Shown in pieces: positions 9,576 through 20,931 of a stretch of 64,000 nucleotides of DNA. The stretch covers positions 1-64,000 of the forward strand of contig NZ_LZLJ01000049.1 of assembly GCF_001668625.1 (NCBI RefSeq), in the 5' to 3' direction. Position numbers and translations under genes: made by a program. The notes below the pieces were generated by a model, which had not been told where the DNA came from, did no database searches, and was given only the letters and a program-made list of their open reading frames with translations. The stretch's first letter is position 1; the number at the start of each line of letters is the position of its first letter. This DNA is from Mycobacterium sp. 1274756.6 (lineage in GTDB: Bacteria; Actinomycetota; Actinomycetes; Mycobacteriales; Mycobacteriaceae).

Positions 9576-10364
9576 ATGAAGAGGTTCAGCGCGACGACCC
9601 TGGAGGTGACCGCGGCGGGACCGCGTGGCACGATCACGCTGAACCGGCCCGACAAGCTCAATCCGCTGGGCACCCGCACCCTGGCCGAGCTGGTCGAGGC
9701 GGCGCGCTGGTTCGACACCCACCCGACGGTGAAGGTGGTGACGATCGCCGGGGCGGGCCGGGCCTTCTCCGCCGGCGCCGACCTGGCCGACCTGGCCGAT
9801 CCGGGCACCGACGCCGCCGCGCTGCGCGCCGCCGCCGACGCCGGCCGGCGGATGGCCGACGCGATCGAGGCGATGACCGCGGTCACCGTGGCCCGCCTGC
9901 ACGGCCACTGCGTCGGCGGCGGGCTGGTGCTCGCCGCGGCCTGCGACCTGCGGATCGCCGCGGACACCACCCGGTTCGCGATCCCGGAGGTCGACCTGGG
10001 CATCCCGCTGGCCTGGGGCGGCATTCCGCGGCTGGTCCGCGAGATCGGCGCGGCCCGCGCCAAGGAGCTGGTGATGACCTGCCGGCCGTTCGGGGCCGCC
10101 GAGGCGCTCAGCGTCGGCCTGCTCAACCGGGTGGTGCCCGAAGCCGAGTTGGATGCCGCGGTGGCGGACCTGGTGGCCACGTTGGTCACCAAGTCGGCGT
10201 TGACGTTGACGGCGACCAAGCAGCACACCAACGCCGTCACCGCGGCCATGGTCGGCACCGCCCGGTCCTGGAGCGACGCCGACACCCTGGTCACCGCCGT
10301 GCACGACCCCGAATCCCGGCGCGCCGCAACCGATTACCTCACCCGGGTGCGGAGGTCGTCGTGA
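9576..10364 (+). CDS. Enoyl-CoA hydratase/isomerase (crotonase) family protein
   Basis: The 262-residue protein has the crotonase fold: oxyanion-hole segments GRAFSAGADL (61-70) and HCVGGGLVLA (111-120), then PEVDLGIP (137-144). Compared with classical hydratase, the second acidic residue (Glu138) is kept, but the first catalytic glutamate position is Val118. Simple hydration of enoyl-CoA is therefore uncertain; isomerase, hydrolase or another acyl-CoA reaction is possible. The gene is coupled to the acyl-CoA synthetase by GTGA overlap, so both probably act on the same acyl chain. Confidence 0.85.
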   Translation: MKRFSATTLEVTAAGPRGTITLNRPDKLNPLGTRTLAELVEAARWFDTHPTVKVVTIAGAGRAFSAGADLADLADPGTDAAALRAAADAGRRMADAIEAMTAVTVARLHGHCVGGGLVLAAACDLRIAADTTRFAIPEVDLGIPLAWGGIPRLVREIGAARAKELVMTCRPFGAAEALSVGLLNRVVPEAELDAAVADLVATLVTKSALTLTATKQHTNAVTAAMVGTARSWSDADTLVTAVHDPESRRAATDYLTRVRRSS

Positions 10365-12166
10365 CGACGCCGGCGGACACCCTCTGCGCGGCGTTCCAGC
10401 GCAGCGCCGCGGTGGACCCCGACGCGGTGGCGTTGCGCACGGTCGGCGGGACGGCGACGCTGACCTGGCGGGACTACGCGCAGCGGGTGCGCCGGGTGGC
10501 CGCCGGGCTGGCCGCCCTCGGGGTCGGCCGCGGCGACACCGTGTCGCTGATGATGGGCAACCGGATCGAGTTCTACCCGCTGGAGGTCGGCGCCCAGCAC
10601 GTCGGGGCGACCTCGTTCTCGGTGTACAACACCCTGCCCGCCGAGGAACTGAGCTACCTGTTCGCCAACGCCGGCACCAAACTGGTGTTCTGCGAGCAGC
10701 AGTACGTCGAACGGATCCGGGCCGCGGGTGCCGCGGTGGAACACATCGTCTGCATCGACGGCAGGCCCCCCGGCACCGTCTCGGTCGACGACCTGCTGGC
10801 CGCCGGCGATCCCGCCTTCGATTTCGAATCCGCCTGGCGGGCCGTGCAACCCGACGACGTCGTCACCCTCATCTACACCTCCGGCACGACCGGGCCGCCC
10901 AAGGGGGTGGAGATGACCCACGCCAACCTGCTGTTCGAGGCGCGGGCCCTCGACGCGGTGCTCGGCGTGCGGTTCGGCGACCGCATCACCTCGTTTCTGC
11001 CGTCGGCGCACATCGCCGACCGGATGATGGCGCTGTACAACCAGGAGGTGTTCGGCGTCCAGGTCACCACCGTCGAGGACCCCAAGGCGATCGCCGCGGC
11101 GCTGCCCGATGTGCGCCCCACCATCTGGGGCGCGGTGCCGCGGGTGTGGGAGAAACTCAAGGCCGCCATCGAGTTCGCGGTCACCCACGAACCCGACCCG
11201 CAGCGCCGGCAGGCCCTGCAGTGGGCGCTCGGGCTGGCCGCCGAGCGGGCCGCCGCCCTGATCGCCGGCACGGCGTTGCCCGCGCAGACCACCGCCGACT
11301 GGGACCGCGCCGACGCGCTGGTGCTGGCCCCGCTGCGCGCCAAACTCGGCCTGGACCAGCTGCGCTGGGCGGTCTCGGGTGCCGCCCCGATCCCCAAGGA
11401 GACCCTCGGGTTCTTCGCCGGGATCGGCCTGCCGATCGCCGAGGTGTGGGGCATGTCGGAGCTGAGCTGTGTGGCCTCGGTGGTCCACCCCGCGCAGGCC
11501 CGGCCCGGCACGGTCGGCAAGCTGCTGCCCGGGCTTCAGGGCCGCATCGCCGACGACGGGGAGTTCCTGGTGCGCGGGCCGCTGGTGATGCGCGGCTACC
11601 GCCGCGAACCGGAGAAGACCGCCGCGACCATCGACCCCGACGGCTGGCTGCACACCGGCGACATCCTCGAGCAGGACGCCGACGGCTACCTGCGGATCGT
11701 CGACCGCAAGAAGGAACTGATCATCAACGCCGCGGGCAAGAACATGTCCCCGGCCAACATCGAGAACGCGGTGCTGGCCGCCTGCCCGCTGATCGGGTCG
11801 ATGGTGACCATCGGCGACGCCCGGCCCTACAACACCGCGCTGCTGGTCTTCGACGCCGACTCGGTGGGCCCCTACGCCGCCCAGCACGGGCTGGCCGAGG
11901 CCTCGGCGGCGGCGCTGGCCGCCCACCCGGCGGTGATCGCGCAGATCGCGGCCGGGGTGGCCGCCGGCAACACCCGGCTGTCCCGGGTGGAACAGATCAA
12001 ACGGTTCCGGGTGCTGCCCACGCTGTGGGAGCCCGGCGGCGACGAGATCACGCTGACGATGAAGCTCAAACGCCGCCCGATCCTGACCAAATACGCCCGG
12101 GAGATCGACGAACTCTACGCCGAGCGGCCCGGCCCGCACGTCCACGAACCGGCGGGGGCGCCATGA
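10361..12166 (+). CDS. fadD11: Long-chain fatty-acid-CoA ligase (FadD11-like)
   Basis: This 601-residue AMP-forming synthetase activates a carboxylic acid to acyl-AMP and then acyl-CoA. The P-loop-like motif is IYTSGTTGPPKG (171-182), followed by the AMP/Mg motif VWGMSELS, the hinge IVDRKKELI and the lysine-bearing GKNMSPANIE near the C-terminus. It resembles the long-chain (ACSL-type) subfamily with an intact C-terminal domain. The gene symbol rests on position near dnaE1 as in M. tuberculosis, where from memory this locus is split into two parts; here it is intact. It is translationally coupled at both ends (GTGA upstream, ATGA downstream). Confidence 0.85.
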   Translation: MTTPADTLCAAFQRSAAVDPDAVALRTVGGTATLTWRDYAQRVRRVAAGLAALGVGRGDTVSLMMGNRIEFYPLEVGAQHVGATSFSVYNTLPAEELSYLFANAGTKLVFCEQQYVERIRAAGAAVEHIVCIDGRPPGTVSVDDLLAAGDPAFDFESAWRAVQPDDVVTLIYTSGTTGPPKGVEMTHANLLFEARALDAVLGVRFGDRITSFLPSAHIADRMMALYNQEVFGVQVTTVEDPKAIAAALPDVRPTIWGAVPRVWEKLKAAIEFAVTHEPDPQRRQALQWALGLAAERAAALIAGTALPAQTTADWDRADALVLAPLRAKLGLDQLRWAVSGAAPIPKETLGFFAGIGLPIAEVWGMSELSCVASVVHPAQARPGTVGKLLPGLQGRIADDGEFLVRGPLVMRGYRREPEKTAATIDPDGWLHTGDILEQDADGYLRIVDRKKELIINAAGKNMSPANIENAVLAACPLIGSMVTIGDARPYNTALLVFDADSVGPYAAQHGLAEASAAALAAHPAVIAQIAAGVAAGNTRLSRVEQIKRFRVLPTLWEPGGDEITLTMKLKRRPILTKYAREIDELYAERPGPHVHEPAGAP

Positions 12167-12699
12167 CCGCCGAGGTGGTCACGTTCGGGCACGGCACCGC
12201 CGACGCCGCGGAGATCACCGCGCTGCTGCGCGGGGCGCAGGTGGCCCGGCTGGTCGACGTGCGCACCGCGCCGGGCAGCAGGCACAACCCCGACACCATG
12301 CGCGAGGCGATGGCCGACTGGCTGCCCGCCGCCGGGATCGGCTACCGGTGGGAGCCGCGGCTGGGCGGCTGGCGCCGCGACGCGCAGGACGCGGTGGACA
12401 CCGAGCTGCGCAACCGGTCGTTCCGGGCCTACGCCGCCCACATGCGCACCCCGGAGTTCCGGGACGCGATCGCGGAGTTGCTGGCCGGCGCCGCCGCGGA
12501 GCGCACCGCGATCATGTGCGGGGAGACGGTGTGGTGGCGGTGCCACCGCAAACTGGTCGCCGACTACCTGACGCTGGTGCGCGAGCTGCCGGTGCGGCAC
12601 CTGATGCACGACGGGAAACTGCGCGAGCACCGGCCGACCGCCGAGGCCCGGGTCGCCGACGACCTGCTGGTCTACGACGCCGCGCCCGACCCGTCCTAG
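12163..12699 (+). CDS. DUF488 domain protein
   Basis: The 178-residue protein has the family hallmarks: an N-terminal FGHGT segment, LVDVRTAPGSRHN, and the conserved cysteine region CGETVWWRCHRKLVADYL (the usual C-E-x-CHR motif). DUF488 function is unknown; the conserved Cys and His suggest a catalytic or metal-binding role. It starts inside the stop codon of the acyl-CoA ligase gene (ATGA), so it is probably part of the crotonase-ligase transcript. Its stop shares a CTAG with the convergent small membrane gene. Confidence 0.85.
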   Translation: MTAEVVTFGHGTADAAEITALLRGAQVARLVDVRTAPGSRHNPDTMREAMADWLPAAGIGYRWEPRLGGWRRDAQDAVDTELRNRSFRAYAAHMRTPEFRDAIAELLAGAAAERTAIMCGETVWWRCHRKLVADYLTLVRELPVRHLMHDGKLREHRPTAEARVADDLLVYDAAPDPS

Positions 12700-12917
12700 C
12701 GCCGGTCGGCGCCGAGCGCGGCCGCGCCCAACCAGATGAGGGTGGCGACGCCGGCACCGGAGAGCACCGCGGCGGCGGGGCTGGCGCTGACCGCCGCGAT
12801 CACCAGCACGGTCAGCAGCCCGGCGAGCAGCGCCACCAGCTTGTACACCGGCCACGGCACGCCCGCGACCGAGATCTGCTCGCCCAGCCGGGCGCGGGTC
12901 TCGGTCAGCGTCGTCAT
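12696..12917 (-). CDS. Small two-helix membrane protein
   Basis: The 73-residue protein has a charged N-terminus (TETRARLGEQIS) and two hydrophobic helices at about residues 25-45 and 48-69. I do not recognise the family. The ATG at 12917 lies 6 nt after a minus-strand TATCGT hexamer, which supports expression as a leaderless transcript. It diverges from the F420-type reductase gene across a region with a perfect 16-bp palindrome. Confidence 0.7.
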   Translation of the reverse strand: MTTLTETRARLGEQISVAGVPWPVYKLVALLAGLLTVLVIAAVSASPAAAVLSGAGVATLIWLGAAALGADRR

Positions 12918-12923
12918 GCCTCA

Positions 12924-12990
12924 ACGATAACTCGTAACCTCGATTTCGGCTAGCCGAAACCTGCGGGCGCGGTTAAGCCGCGGTTACGCT
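12924..12990. promoter_or_regulatory. Divergent promoters around a 16-bp palindrome
   Basis: TATCGT on the minus strand (12929-12924) lies 6 nt before the small membrane gene, and TACGCT on the plus strand (12985-12990) lies 7 nt before the reductase ATG. Between them is the perfect palindrome TTTCGGCTAGCCGAAA (12944-12959). It covers the expected -35 position of the minus promoter and lies just upstream of the plus one. It looks like an operator for a dimeric repressor, but the regulator is not known. Confidence 0.5.
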
Positions 12991-12997
12991 GGGAGGC

Positions 12998-13435
12998 ATG
13001 CCACTCTCCGGAGAATATGCCCCGGGCGCCCTGGACTGGTCGCGGGAGAACGCCGAGAAGATCATGGCCTCCGGCGGCACCGAGGGCACCGAACTCAAGG
13101 GCCGGCCCGTGGTGCTGTTGACCAGCGTGGGCGCCAAGACCGGCAAACTGCGCAAAACCCCGCTGATGCGGGTCGAACACGACGGCGAGTACGCGATCGT
13201 CGCCTCGCTGGGCGGCGCCCCCAAGCACCCGGTCTGGTACCACAACGTCACCAAGAACCCGCGGGTGGAGTTGCAGGACGGCACCGTCACCGGCGACTAC
13301 GACGCCCGGGAGGTGTTCGGCGCGGAGAAGGCGCTGTGGTGGGAGCGGGCCGTGGCGGCCTGGCCCGCCTACGCCGACTACCAAGCCAAAACCGACCGGC
13401 AGATCCCGGTTTTTGTGCTCACCCCGGTGCGCTGA
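12998..13435 (+). CDS. F420-dependent nitroreductase-family (Ddn-like) protein
   Basis: The 145-residue protein belongs to the deazaflavin-dependent oxidoreductase family (DUF385), which uses reduced F420 to reduce quinones, nitro compounds or other substrates. Family features include the [15 protein letters not shown] segment that contacts the cofactor phosphate, [16 protein letters not shown] and the late [16 protein letters not shown] helix. It corresponds by sequence and position to Rv1558 of M. tuberculosis (recalled). The substrate is not predictable. A second member of the family is at 35.6-36.1 kb. Confidence 0.92.
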   Translation: MPLSGEYAPGALDWSRENAEKIMASGGTEGTELKGRPVVLLTSVGAKTGKLRKTPLMRVEHDGEYAIVASLGGAPKHPVWYHNVTKNPRVELQDGTVTGDYDAREVFGAEKALWWERAVAAWPAYADYQAKTDRQIPVFVLTPVR

Positions 13436-13463
13436 CCCAACCGCCGGGTGGCACGATTGACCG

Positions 13464-14744
13464 GTGTCCGCCGAACCGACCTCGTCGCCGCCCGCGGCAC
13501 CGCTGACGGCGGCCGACGTCGACGCGGCCGCGGCCCGGCTCAACGACGTCGTGCTGCACACCCCGCTGCAGTACAGCGACCGGCTCTCGACGGCCACCGG
13601 CGCCCGGGTGTACCTCAAGCGCGAGGACCTGCAGGCGGTGCGCTCCTACAAGCTGCGCGGCGCCTACAACCTGCTGGTGCAGCTCTCCGCGGCGGAGACC
13701 GCCGCCGGGGTGGTGTGCTCCTCGGCGGGTAACCACGCGCAGGGCTTCGCCTACGCCTGCCGGGCGCTGGGGCTGCGCGGCCGCATCTACGTGCCGGGCA
13801 AGACCCCGAAGCAGAAACGCGACCGCATCCGCTATCACGGCGGGGACTGCATCGAGCTGATCGTCGGCGGCGCCACCTACGACCAGGCCGCCGACGCCGC
13901 CCGCGCCGACGCCGAACGCACCGGCGCCACCCTGGTGCCGCCGTACGACGACCCGCGCACGATGGCCGGGCAGGGCACGATCGCCGCCGAACTGCTCACC
14001 CAGCTCGACGCCGAACCCGACCTGGTGGTGGTGCCGGTCGGCGGGGGCGGCTGCATCGCCGGGATCACCACCTACCTGGCCGAACGGACCGAGAACACCG
14101 CGGTGCTCGGCGTCGAGCCGGCCGGGGCGGCCTCGATGATGGCCGCGCTGGCCGCCGGCGGGCCGGTCACCCTGGACCGGGTCGACCAGTTCGTCGACGG
14201 CGCGGCGGTCAACCGGGCCGGCGCCCTGACCTACGCCGCGCTGGCCGCCGCCGGCGACATGGTGTCGCTGACCACGGTGGACGAGGGCGCGGTGTGCACC
14301 GCGATGCTCGACCTGTACCAGAACGAGGGCATCGTCGCCGAGCCGGCCGGGGCGCTGTCGGTGGCCGGGCTGCTGGCCGCCGACCTCGACGCCGGCTCGA
14401 CGGTGGTCGCGCTGATCTCCGGCGGCAACAACGACGTGTCCCGCTACGGCGAGATCCTCGAGCGCTCGCTGGTGCACCTGGGCCTCAAACACTATTTCCT
14501 GGTGGACTTTCCGCAGGAGCCCGGCGCGCTGCGCCGCTTCCTCGACGAGGTGCTCGGCCCCGACGACGACATCACCCTGTTCGAGTACGTCAAGCGCAAC
14601 AACCGGGAGACCGGGGCGGCGCTGGTCGGGGTGGAGCTGGGGTCGGCGGCCGGCCTCGACGGGCTGCTGGCCCGGATGCGGGCCTCCCAGCTGAACGTGG
14701 AGCGCCTGGAGCCGGACTCCCCGGCCTACCGCTACCTGACCTGA
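13464..14744 (+). CDS. ilvA: Threonine dehydratase (threonine ammonia-lyase)
   Basis: IlvA converts threonine to 2-oxobutyrate and ammonia, the first step of isoleucine synthesis. In this 426-residue protein the PLP lysine is Lys63 in SYKLRGAYN and the phosphate loop is GGGGCIAG (193-200). A single C-terminal ACT-like regulatory region (about 335-420, starting LKHYFLVDFPQEPG) fits the shorter IlvA form, which usually responds to isoleucine. Start is GTG 13464. Its last 13 bases overlap the convergent treZ. Confidence 0.95.
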   Translation: MSAEPTSSPPAAPLTAADVDAAAARLNDVVLHTPLQYSDRLSTATGARVYLKREDLQAVRSYKLRGAYNLLVQLSAAETAAGVVCSSAGNHAQGFAYACRALGLRGRIYVPGKTPKQKRDRIRYHGGDCIELIVGGATYDQAADAARADAERTGATLVPPYDDPRTMAGQGTIAAELLTQLDAEPDLVVVPVGGGGCIAGITTYLAERTENTAVLGVEPAGAASMMAALAAGGPVTLDRVDQFVDGAAVNRAGALTYAALAAAGDMVSLTTVDEGAVCTAMLDLYQNEGIVAEPAGALSVAGLLAADLDAGSTVVALISGGNNDVSRYGEILERSLVHLGLKHYFLVDFPQEPGALRRFLDEVLGPDDDITLFEYVKRNNRETGAALVGVELGSAAGLDGLLARMRASQLNVERLEPDSPAYRYLT

Positions 14745-16471
14745 TCCCCGCCGCGCCGCAGCACCGCCACCGAATGCCCCGGCACCAGCGTGGCCCCCGC
14801 CGCCGGCGTCGGCGGCTCCCACGCCAGCACGGTGTCGCCGGTGACCGGCACCGCCGCCGGCTCGGCGCCCAGGTTGACCGCCACCGCGAGCGTGCCGCGG
14901 TGCAGCACCAGCCAGCGCCGCGCCTCGTCGTGCTCGACCCGCAGCGCCGGCAGCCACGGGTCGGCCAACTCGGGTGCGGTGCGCCGCAACGCGATCAGGT
15001 CCCGGTAGAACCGGTGCAGCCGGGCGTGCGCGCCGTGGCCGGCCTCCGCCCAGTCCAGCTTGGAGCGGGCGAAGGTGGCCGGGTCCTGCGGGTCGGGGAT
15101 CTGCTCGGCCGGCCAGCCGTGGTCGGCGAACTCGCGGCGGCGGCCCTCGACGGTGGCGCGGGCCAGCTCCGGCTCCGGGTGCGAGCTGAAGAACTGGAAC
15201 GGGGTGCTCGCCCCCCACTCCTCGCCCATGAACAGCATCGCGGTGTAGGGCGACAGCAGCACCAGCGCCGCCTTGACGGCCAGCTGCCCGGCGGTCAGGT
15301 AGGCCGACGGCCGGTCACCGACGGCGCGGTTGCCGACCTGGTCGTGGGTGCAGGTGTAGGCCAGCAGCGCGGTGGCCGGGATGGTGTCGAGGTCCAGCGG
15401 GCGGCCGTGCCGGCGGCGCCGGAACGAGGAGTAGGTGCCGGCGTGGTAGAAGCCGTGCCGCAGGGTCTGCGCCAGGGTGGCCAGCGACCCGAAGTCGGCG
15501 TAGTAGCCCTGCCGCTCCCCGGAGACGGCGGCGTGGATCGCGTGGTGGATGTCGTCGTCCCACTGCGCGGTCAGGCCGTAGCCGTGCCGGGCGCGGGGGG
15601 TGATCAGCCGGGGGTTGTTCTGGTCGCTCTCGGCCACCAGCGCCAGCGGCCGGTCCAGCTGCTCGGCGAGCCGGTCGGTGCGGCAGGCCAGCTCCTCGAG
15701 CAGGTCCACCGCGGTGGTGTCGACCAGGGCGTGCACGGCGTCGAGGCGCAGGCCGTCGGCGTGGAAGTCGCGCATCCAGCGCAGCGCGCTGTCGAGGATG
15801 TGCCGGCGCACCTCGTCGGAGTCCGGGCCGGCGATGTTCATCCCGGCGCCCCACGGGCTTTCGGCGGCCGACAGGTAGGGGCCGAACCGGGGCAGGTAGT
15901 TGCCCGACGGCCCCAGGTGGTTGTACACGGCGTCGATGAGCACACCCAGACCGCGGGCGTGGCAGGCGTCGACGAACCGGACCAGCCCGTCCGGGCCGCC
16001 GTAGGGTTCGTGCACCGCGTACCAGCCCACCCCGTCGTAGCCCCAGCCGCGGTCCCCGGCGAAGGCGTTGACCGGCATCAACTCGACGAAGTCGACCCCG
16101 AGGTCCACCAGGTGGTCCAGCCGGTCGATCGCGGCGTCGAAGGTGCCCGCCGCGGTGAAGGTGCCCACGTGAAGTTCGTAGACGACCGCGCCGCGCAGCG
16201 GGCGGGCCGCCCACCCGGTGTCGGTCCAGGTCGCCGCGGCCGGATCCCACAGCTGGGAGCGGGCGTGCACGCCGTCGGGCTGGCGGGGGGAGCGCGGGTC
16301 GGGCAGCACCTGCGGATCGTCGTCGAGCAGGAACCCGTAGCGGGCGTCGGCGGCGGTGGGCAACTCGGCGCGCCACCAGCCGTCCTCGCCGCGGGTCATC
16401 GGGTGGCGGCTGCCCTCGACGTCGAGGGCCACCGTGGCCGGCAGCGGCGCCCAGACCCCGAACTCAGTCAT
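14732..16471 (-). CDS. treZ: Malto-oligosyltrehalose trehalohydrolase
   Basis: TreZ releases free trehalose from maltooligosyl-trehalose made by TreY. The 579-residue protein has an N-terminal CBM48-like domain (1-95) and a GH13 barrel. The nucleophile is Asp244 in LRLDAVHAL, the acid/base is Glu281 in LVAESDQN and the stabilising aspartate is Asp377 in CTHDQVGN. A short C-terminal beta-domain follows. It is the last gene of treX-treY-treZ and overlaps treY by 8 bp. It converges on ilvA. Confidence 0.96.
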   Translation of the reverse strand: MTEFGVWAPLPATVALDVEGSRHPMTRGEDGWWRAELPTAADARYGFLLDDDPQVLPDPRSPRQPDGVHARSQLWDPAAATWTDTGWAARPLRGAVVYELHVGTFTAAGTFDAAIDRLDHLVDLGVDFVELMPVNAFAGDRGWGYDGVGWYAVHEPYGGPDGLVRFVDACHARGLGVLIDAVYNHLGPSGNYLPRFGPYLSAAESPWGAGMNIAGPDSDEVRRHILDSALRWMRDFHADGLRLDAVHALVDTTAVDLLEELACRTDRLAEQLDRPLALVAESDQNNPRLITPRARHGYGLTAQWDDDIHHAIHAAVSGERQGYYADFGSLATLAQTLRHGFYHAGTYSSFRRRRHGRPLDLDTIPATALLAYTCTHDQVGNRAVGDRPSAYLTAGQLAVKAALVLLSPYTAMLFMGEEWGASTPFQFFSSHPEPELARATVEGRRREFADHGWPAEQIPDPQDPATFARSKLDWAEAGHGAHARLHRFYRDLIALRRTAPELADPWLPALRVEHDEARRWLVLHRGTLAVAVNLGAEPAAVPVTGDTVLAWEPPTPAAGATLVPGHSVAVLRRGGDQVR

Positions 16472-18734
16472 CGGCGCGCTCCAGCAGCGCCACCCCGAGC
16501 TCGCCGAACAGGGCCGCCGCGCCGGTCGCCCCGGTGTGCTCGGCGCCGCTGAGCACGTCGGTCCAGCGGCCCGCCGGCAGGACCAGCGTGGTGTCGCCCC
16601 AGCCGGTTTCGGCCAGCGCGACGGTGTGCCGGGTGACCGCCACGACCACGTCGGCGCCGCGGCCGAAGGCCAGCAGGTGCCCGGCGGCGGCGCCGACCGC
16701 CGGCAGCGGGAGGTAGCCGCCGTCCCGGAAAGTGTCCGGGCGGGCGCGGCGCAGCCGCAGCGCGGCGGTGACCACCCGCAGCTTCGGGTGGGTGCCGGCG
16801 CGCAGTTCGGCGCGGCGCAGCCGGTAGTCGACCGGGCGGCGGTTGTCGGGGTCGACGAGGCTGTCCTCCCACAGTTCGCTGCCCTGGTAGACGTCGGGGA
16901 TGCCGGGCACGGTGAGCGAGAGCAGTTTCTGGCCCAGCGCGTCGGAGCGGGCGTGCGGGTCGATCTCGGCCACCAGTTCGGTCAGCTCGGCGGTCAGCGG
17001 CCCGTCGAGCACCCGGTCCAGCCAGTCGTGCACGGCGGTCTCGAATGCCGCGTCGGGCCGGGCCCAGCTGGTGTGGCTGCCGGCCTCGCGCAGCGCCTTC
17101 TCGGTGTAGGCGTGCAGCCGCCCGCGCAGCGCGTCGTCGGCCTGCCCGTCGACCGGCCAGACGCCGATGATGTTCTGCCACAGGAACATCCCGGTGGCCG
17201 GGTCCGGGCACGGCAGGCGCTGCTGCCAGTCGGTGACGGTGCGCGCCCAGCGGTCGGGCAGCTGGGAGAGCACCCCGATGCGGGCCCGCACGTCCTCGCC
17301 GCGTTTGGTGTCGTGGGTGCTCAGGGTGGTCATGGCGTGCGGCCAGTCGCGGGCGCGGACGGTGTTGGCGTGGTGGAACTCCGCGGCGCCCACCCCGAAC
17401 CGGGACGGGTCGCCGCCCACCTCGTTGAGGCTGACCAGCCGGGCGTCGCGGTAGAACAGGCAGTCCTCGACGGCCTTGGCGGTGGCCGCCCCGCAGAGTT
17501 GCTGCAGCCGGGCGGCCGCGGTCGCGTCGACGGCCAGGGCGGTGGCCACCAGCTGCAGCGCTTCGGCCAGGTCGGGCCGGGCCGCCTCGGTGGCCGCCAG
17601 CGCGGTGGGCAGCAGTGCGGCCAGCGCCGGGTAGTCGCAGCGGTAGACCCCGATGCCGCCGATCAGGGCGGCCAGCGCGGCGGGCAGCAGCGGGTGGTCG
17701 GCGCCCGCGGCGGCGGCGACCTGCCTGCGCAGCCGGCGCAGGTCGGCGCCGAGGGTGTCGGTGACCGCGGCGGTCTTCAGGGCGGCCTCGTCGTCGGGCG
17801 GCCCGGCCAGCGCGGTCAGCGGGGCCGCGGCGGCCGGGTCGAGGAACACCCCGCCGATCAGGCGCAGCGCGTCGTAGCCGGTGGTGCCGGCGACCGGCAG
17901 GGTCGGTTCCAGCGCCTCGTCGGCGGCCAGGATCTTCTCGATCACGATCCAGGCGTCGGCGCCGGTCAGCTCGCGCAGCCGGCGCAGGTAGCCGCCGGGG
18001 TCGGTGAGCCCGTCGGGGTGGTCGATGCGCACCCCGTCGACCAGCTGCTCGGCGAACCAGCGGGCCACCTCGGGGTGGCTGGCGGCGAACACCTCGGGGT
18101 CCTCCTGGCGCAGCGCCGCCAGCTCGGTGATCGCGAAGAACCGCCGGTAGCCGCACTCGCCGCTGCGCCAGCCCCGCAGCCGGTAGTGCTGGCGGTCGTG
18201 GACCGCGACCGGGTCGCCGCCGCCGGTGCCCGGGGCGATCGGCCAGGTCCGCTCGCCCAGCCGCAGCCGGTCGCCGGTCATGGTGAGGTCGGCCAGGTCG
18301 TCGTCGGCGCCGAGCACCGGCAGCACCACCCGGTCCTCGGGGTCCCAGTCGATGTCGAAGAAGTGCGCGTAGCGGGAGGCGCGACCGTGCCGCAGCACGT
18401 CCCACCACCACCGGTTCTGCTCGGGGCGGGCCACCCCGACGTGGTTGGGCACGATGTCGACGATCAGGCCCATGCCGCGGGCCGCGGCGGCCGCGGCGAG
18501 CCGGGCCAGCCCCGCCGCGCCGCCCAGCTCGGCGGAGACCGACGTCGGGTCGGTGACGTCGTAGCCGTGGCTGGAGCCGGGCACCGCGGTCAGGATGGGG
18601 GACAGGTACAGGTGCGAGACGCCGAGCTCATCGAGGTAGTCGAGCAGGTTCTCGGCGTCGGCGAAGGTGAACGCGGCGCCGCTGGCCGGCCCGCGCAGTT
18701 GCACCCGGTAGGTGGAGAGCACCCGCGCGGGCAC
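16464..18734 (-). CDS. treY: Malto-oligosyltrehalose synthase
   Basis: TreY is an intramolecular transglucosylase that turns the reducing-end alpha-1,4 link of a malto-oligosaccharide into the alpha,alpha-1,1 link of trehalose. The 756-residue protein opens with STYRVQL and has LYLSPIL, IVDIVPNHVG (91-100), the nucleophile Asp238 in GVRIDHPDGL and the acid/base Glu266 in AWIVIEK, all typical of the GH13 TreY group. Only 3 bp separate it from treX and it overlaps treZ, so the three enzymes are made together. Confidence 0.96.
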   Translation of the reverse strand: MPARVLSTYRVQLRGPASGAAFTFADAENLLDYLDELGVSHLYLSPILTAVPGSSHGYDVTDPTSVSAELGGAAGLARLAAAAAARGMGLIVDIVPNHVGVARPEQNRWWWDVLRHGRASRYAHFFDIDWDPEDRVVLPVLGADDDLADLTMTGDRLRLGERTWPIAPGTGGGDPVAVHDRQHYRLRGWRSGECGYRRFFAITELAALRQEDPEVFAASHPEVARWFAEQLVDGVRIDHPDGLTDPGGYLRRLRELTGADAWIVIEKILAADEALEPTLPVAGTTGYDALRLIGGVFLDPAAAAPLTALAGPPDDEAALKTAAVTDTLGADLRRLRRQVAAAAGADHPLLPAALAALIGGIGVYRCDYPALAALLPTALAATEAARPDLAEALQLVATALAVDATAAARLQQLCGAATAKAVEDCLFYRDARLVSLNEVGGDPSRFGVGAAEFHHANTVRARDWPHAMTTLSTHDTKRGEDVRARIGVLSQLPDRWARTVTDWQQRLPCPDPATGMFLWQNIIGVWPVDGQADDALRGRLHAYTEKALREAGSHTSWARPDAAFETAVHDWLDRVLDGPLTAELTELVAEIDPHARSDALGQKLLSLTVPGIPDVYQGSELWEDSLVDPDNRRPVDYRLRRAELRAGTHPKLRVVTAALRLRRARPDTFRDGGYLPLPAVGAAAGHLLAFGRGADVVVAVTRHTVALAETGWGDTTLVLPAGRWTDVLSGAEHTGATGAAALFGELGVALLERADD

Positions 18735-18737
18735 CGC

Positions 18738-20891
<2,154 letters not shown>

Positions 20892-20931
20892 CGGTCGAGC
20901 CTATCGGTGCCGGCGGCCCGCGCGCCGCTGC

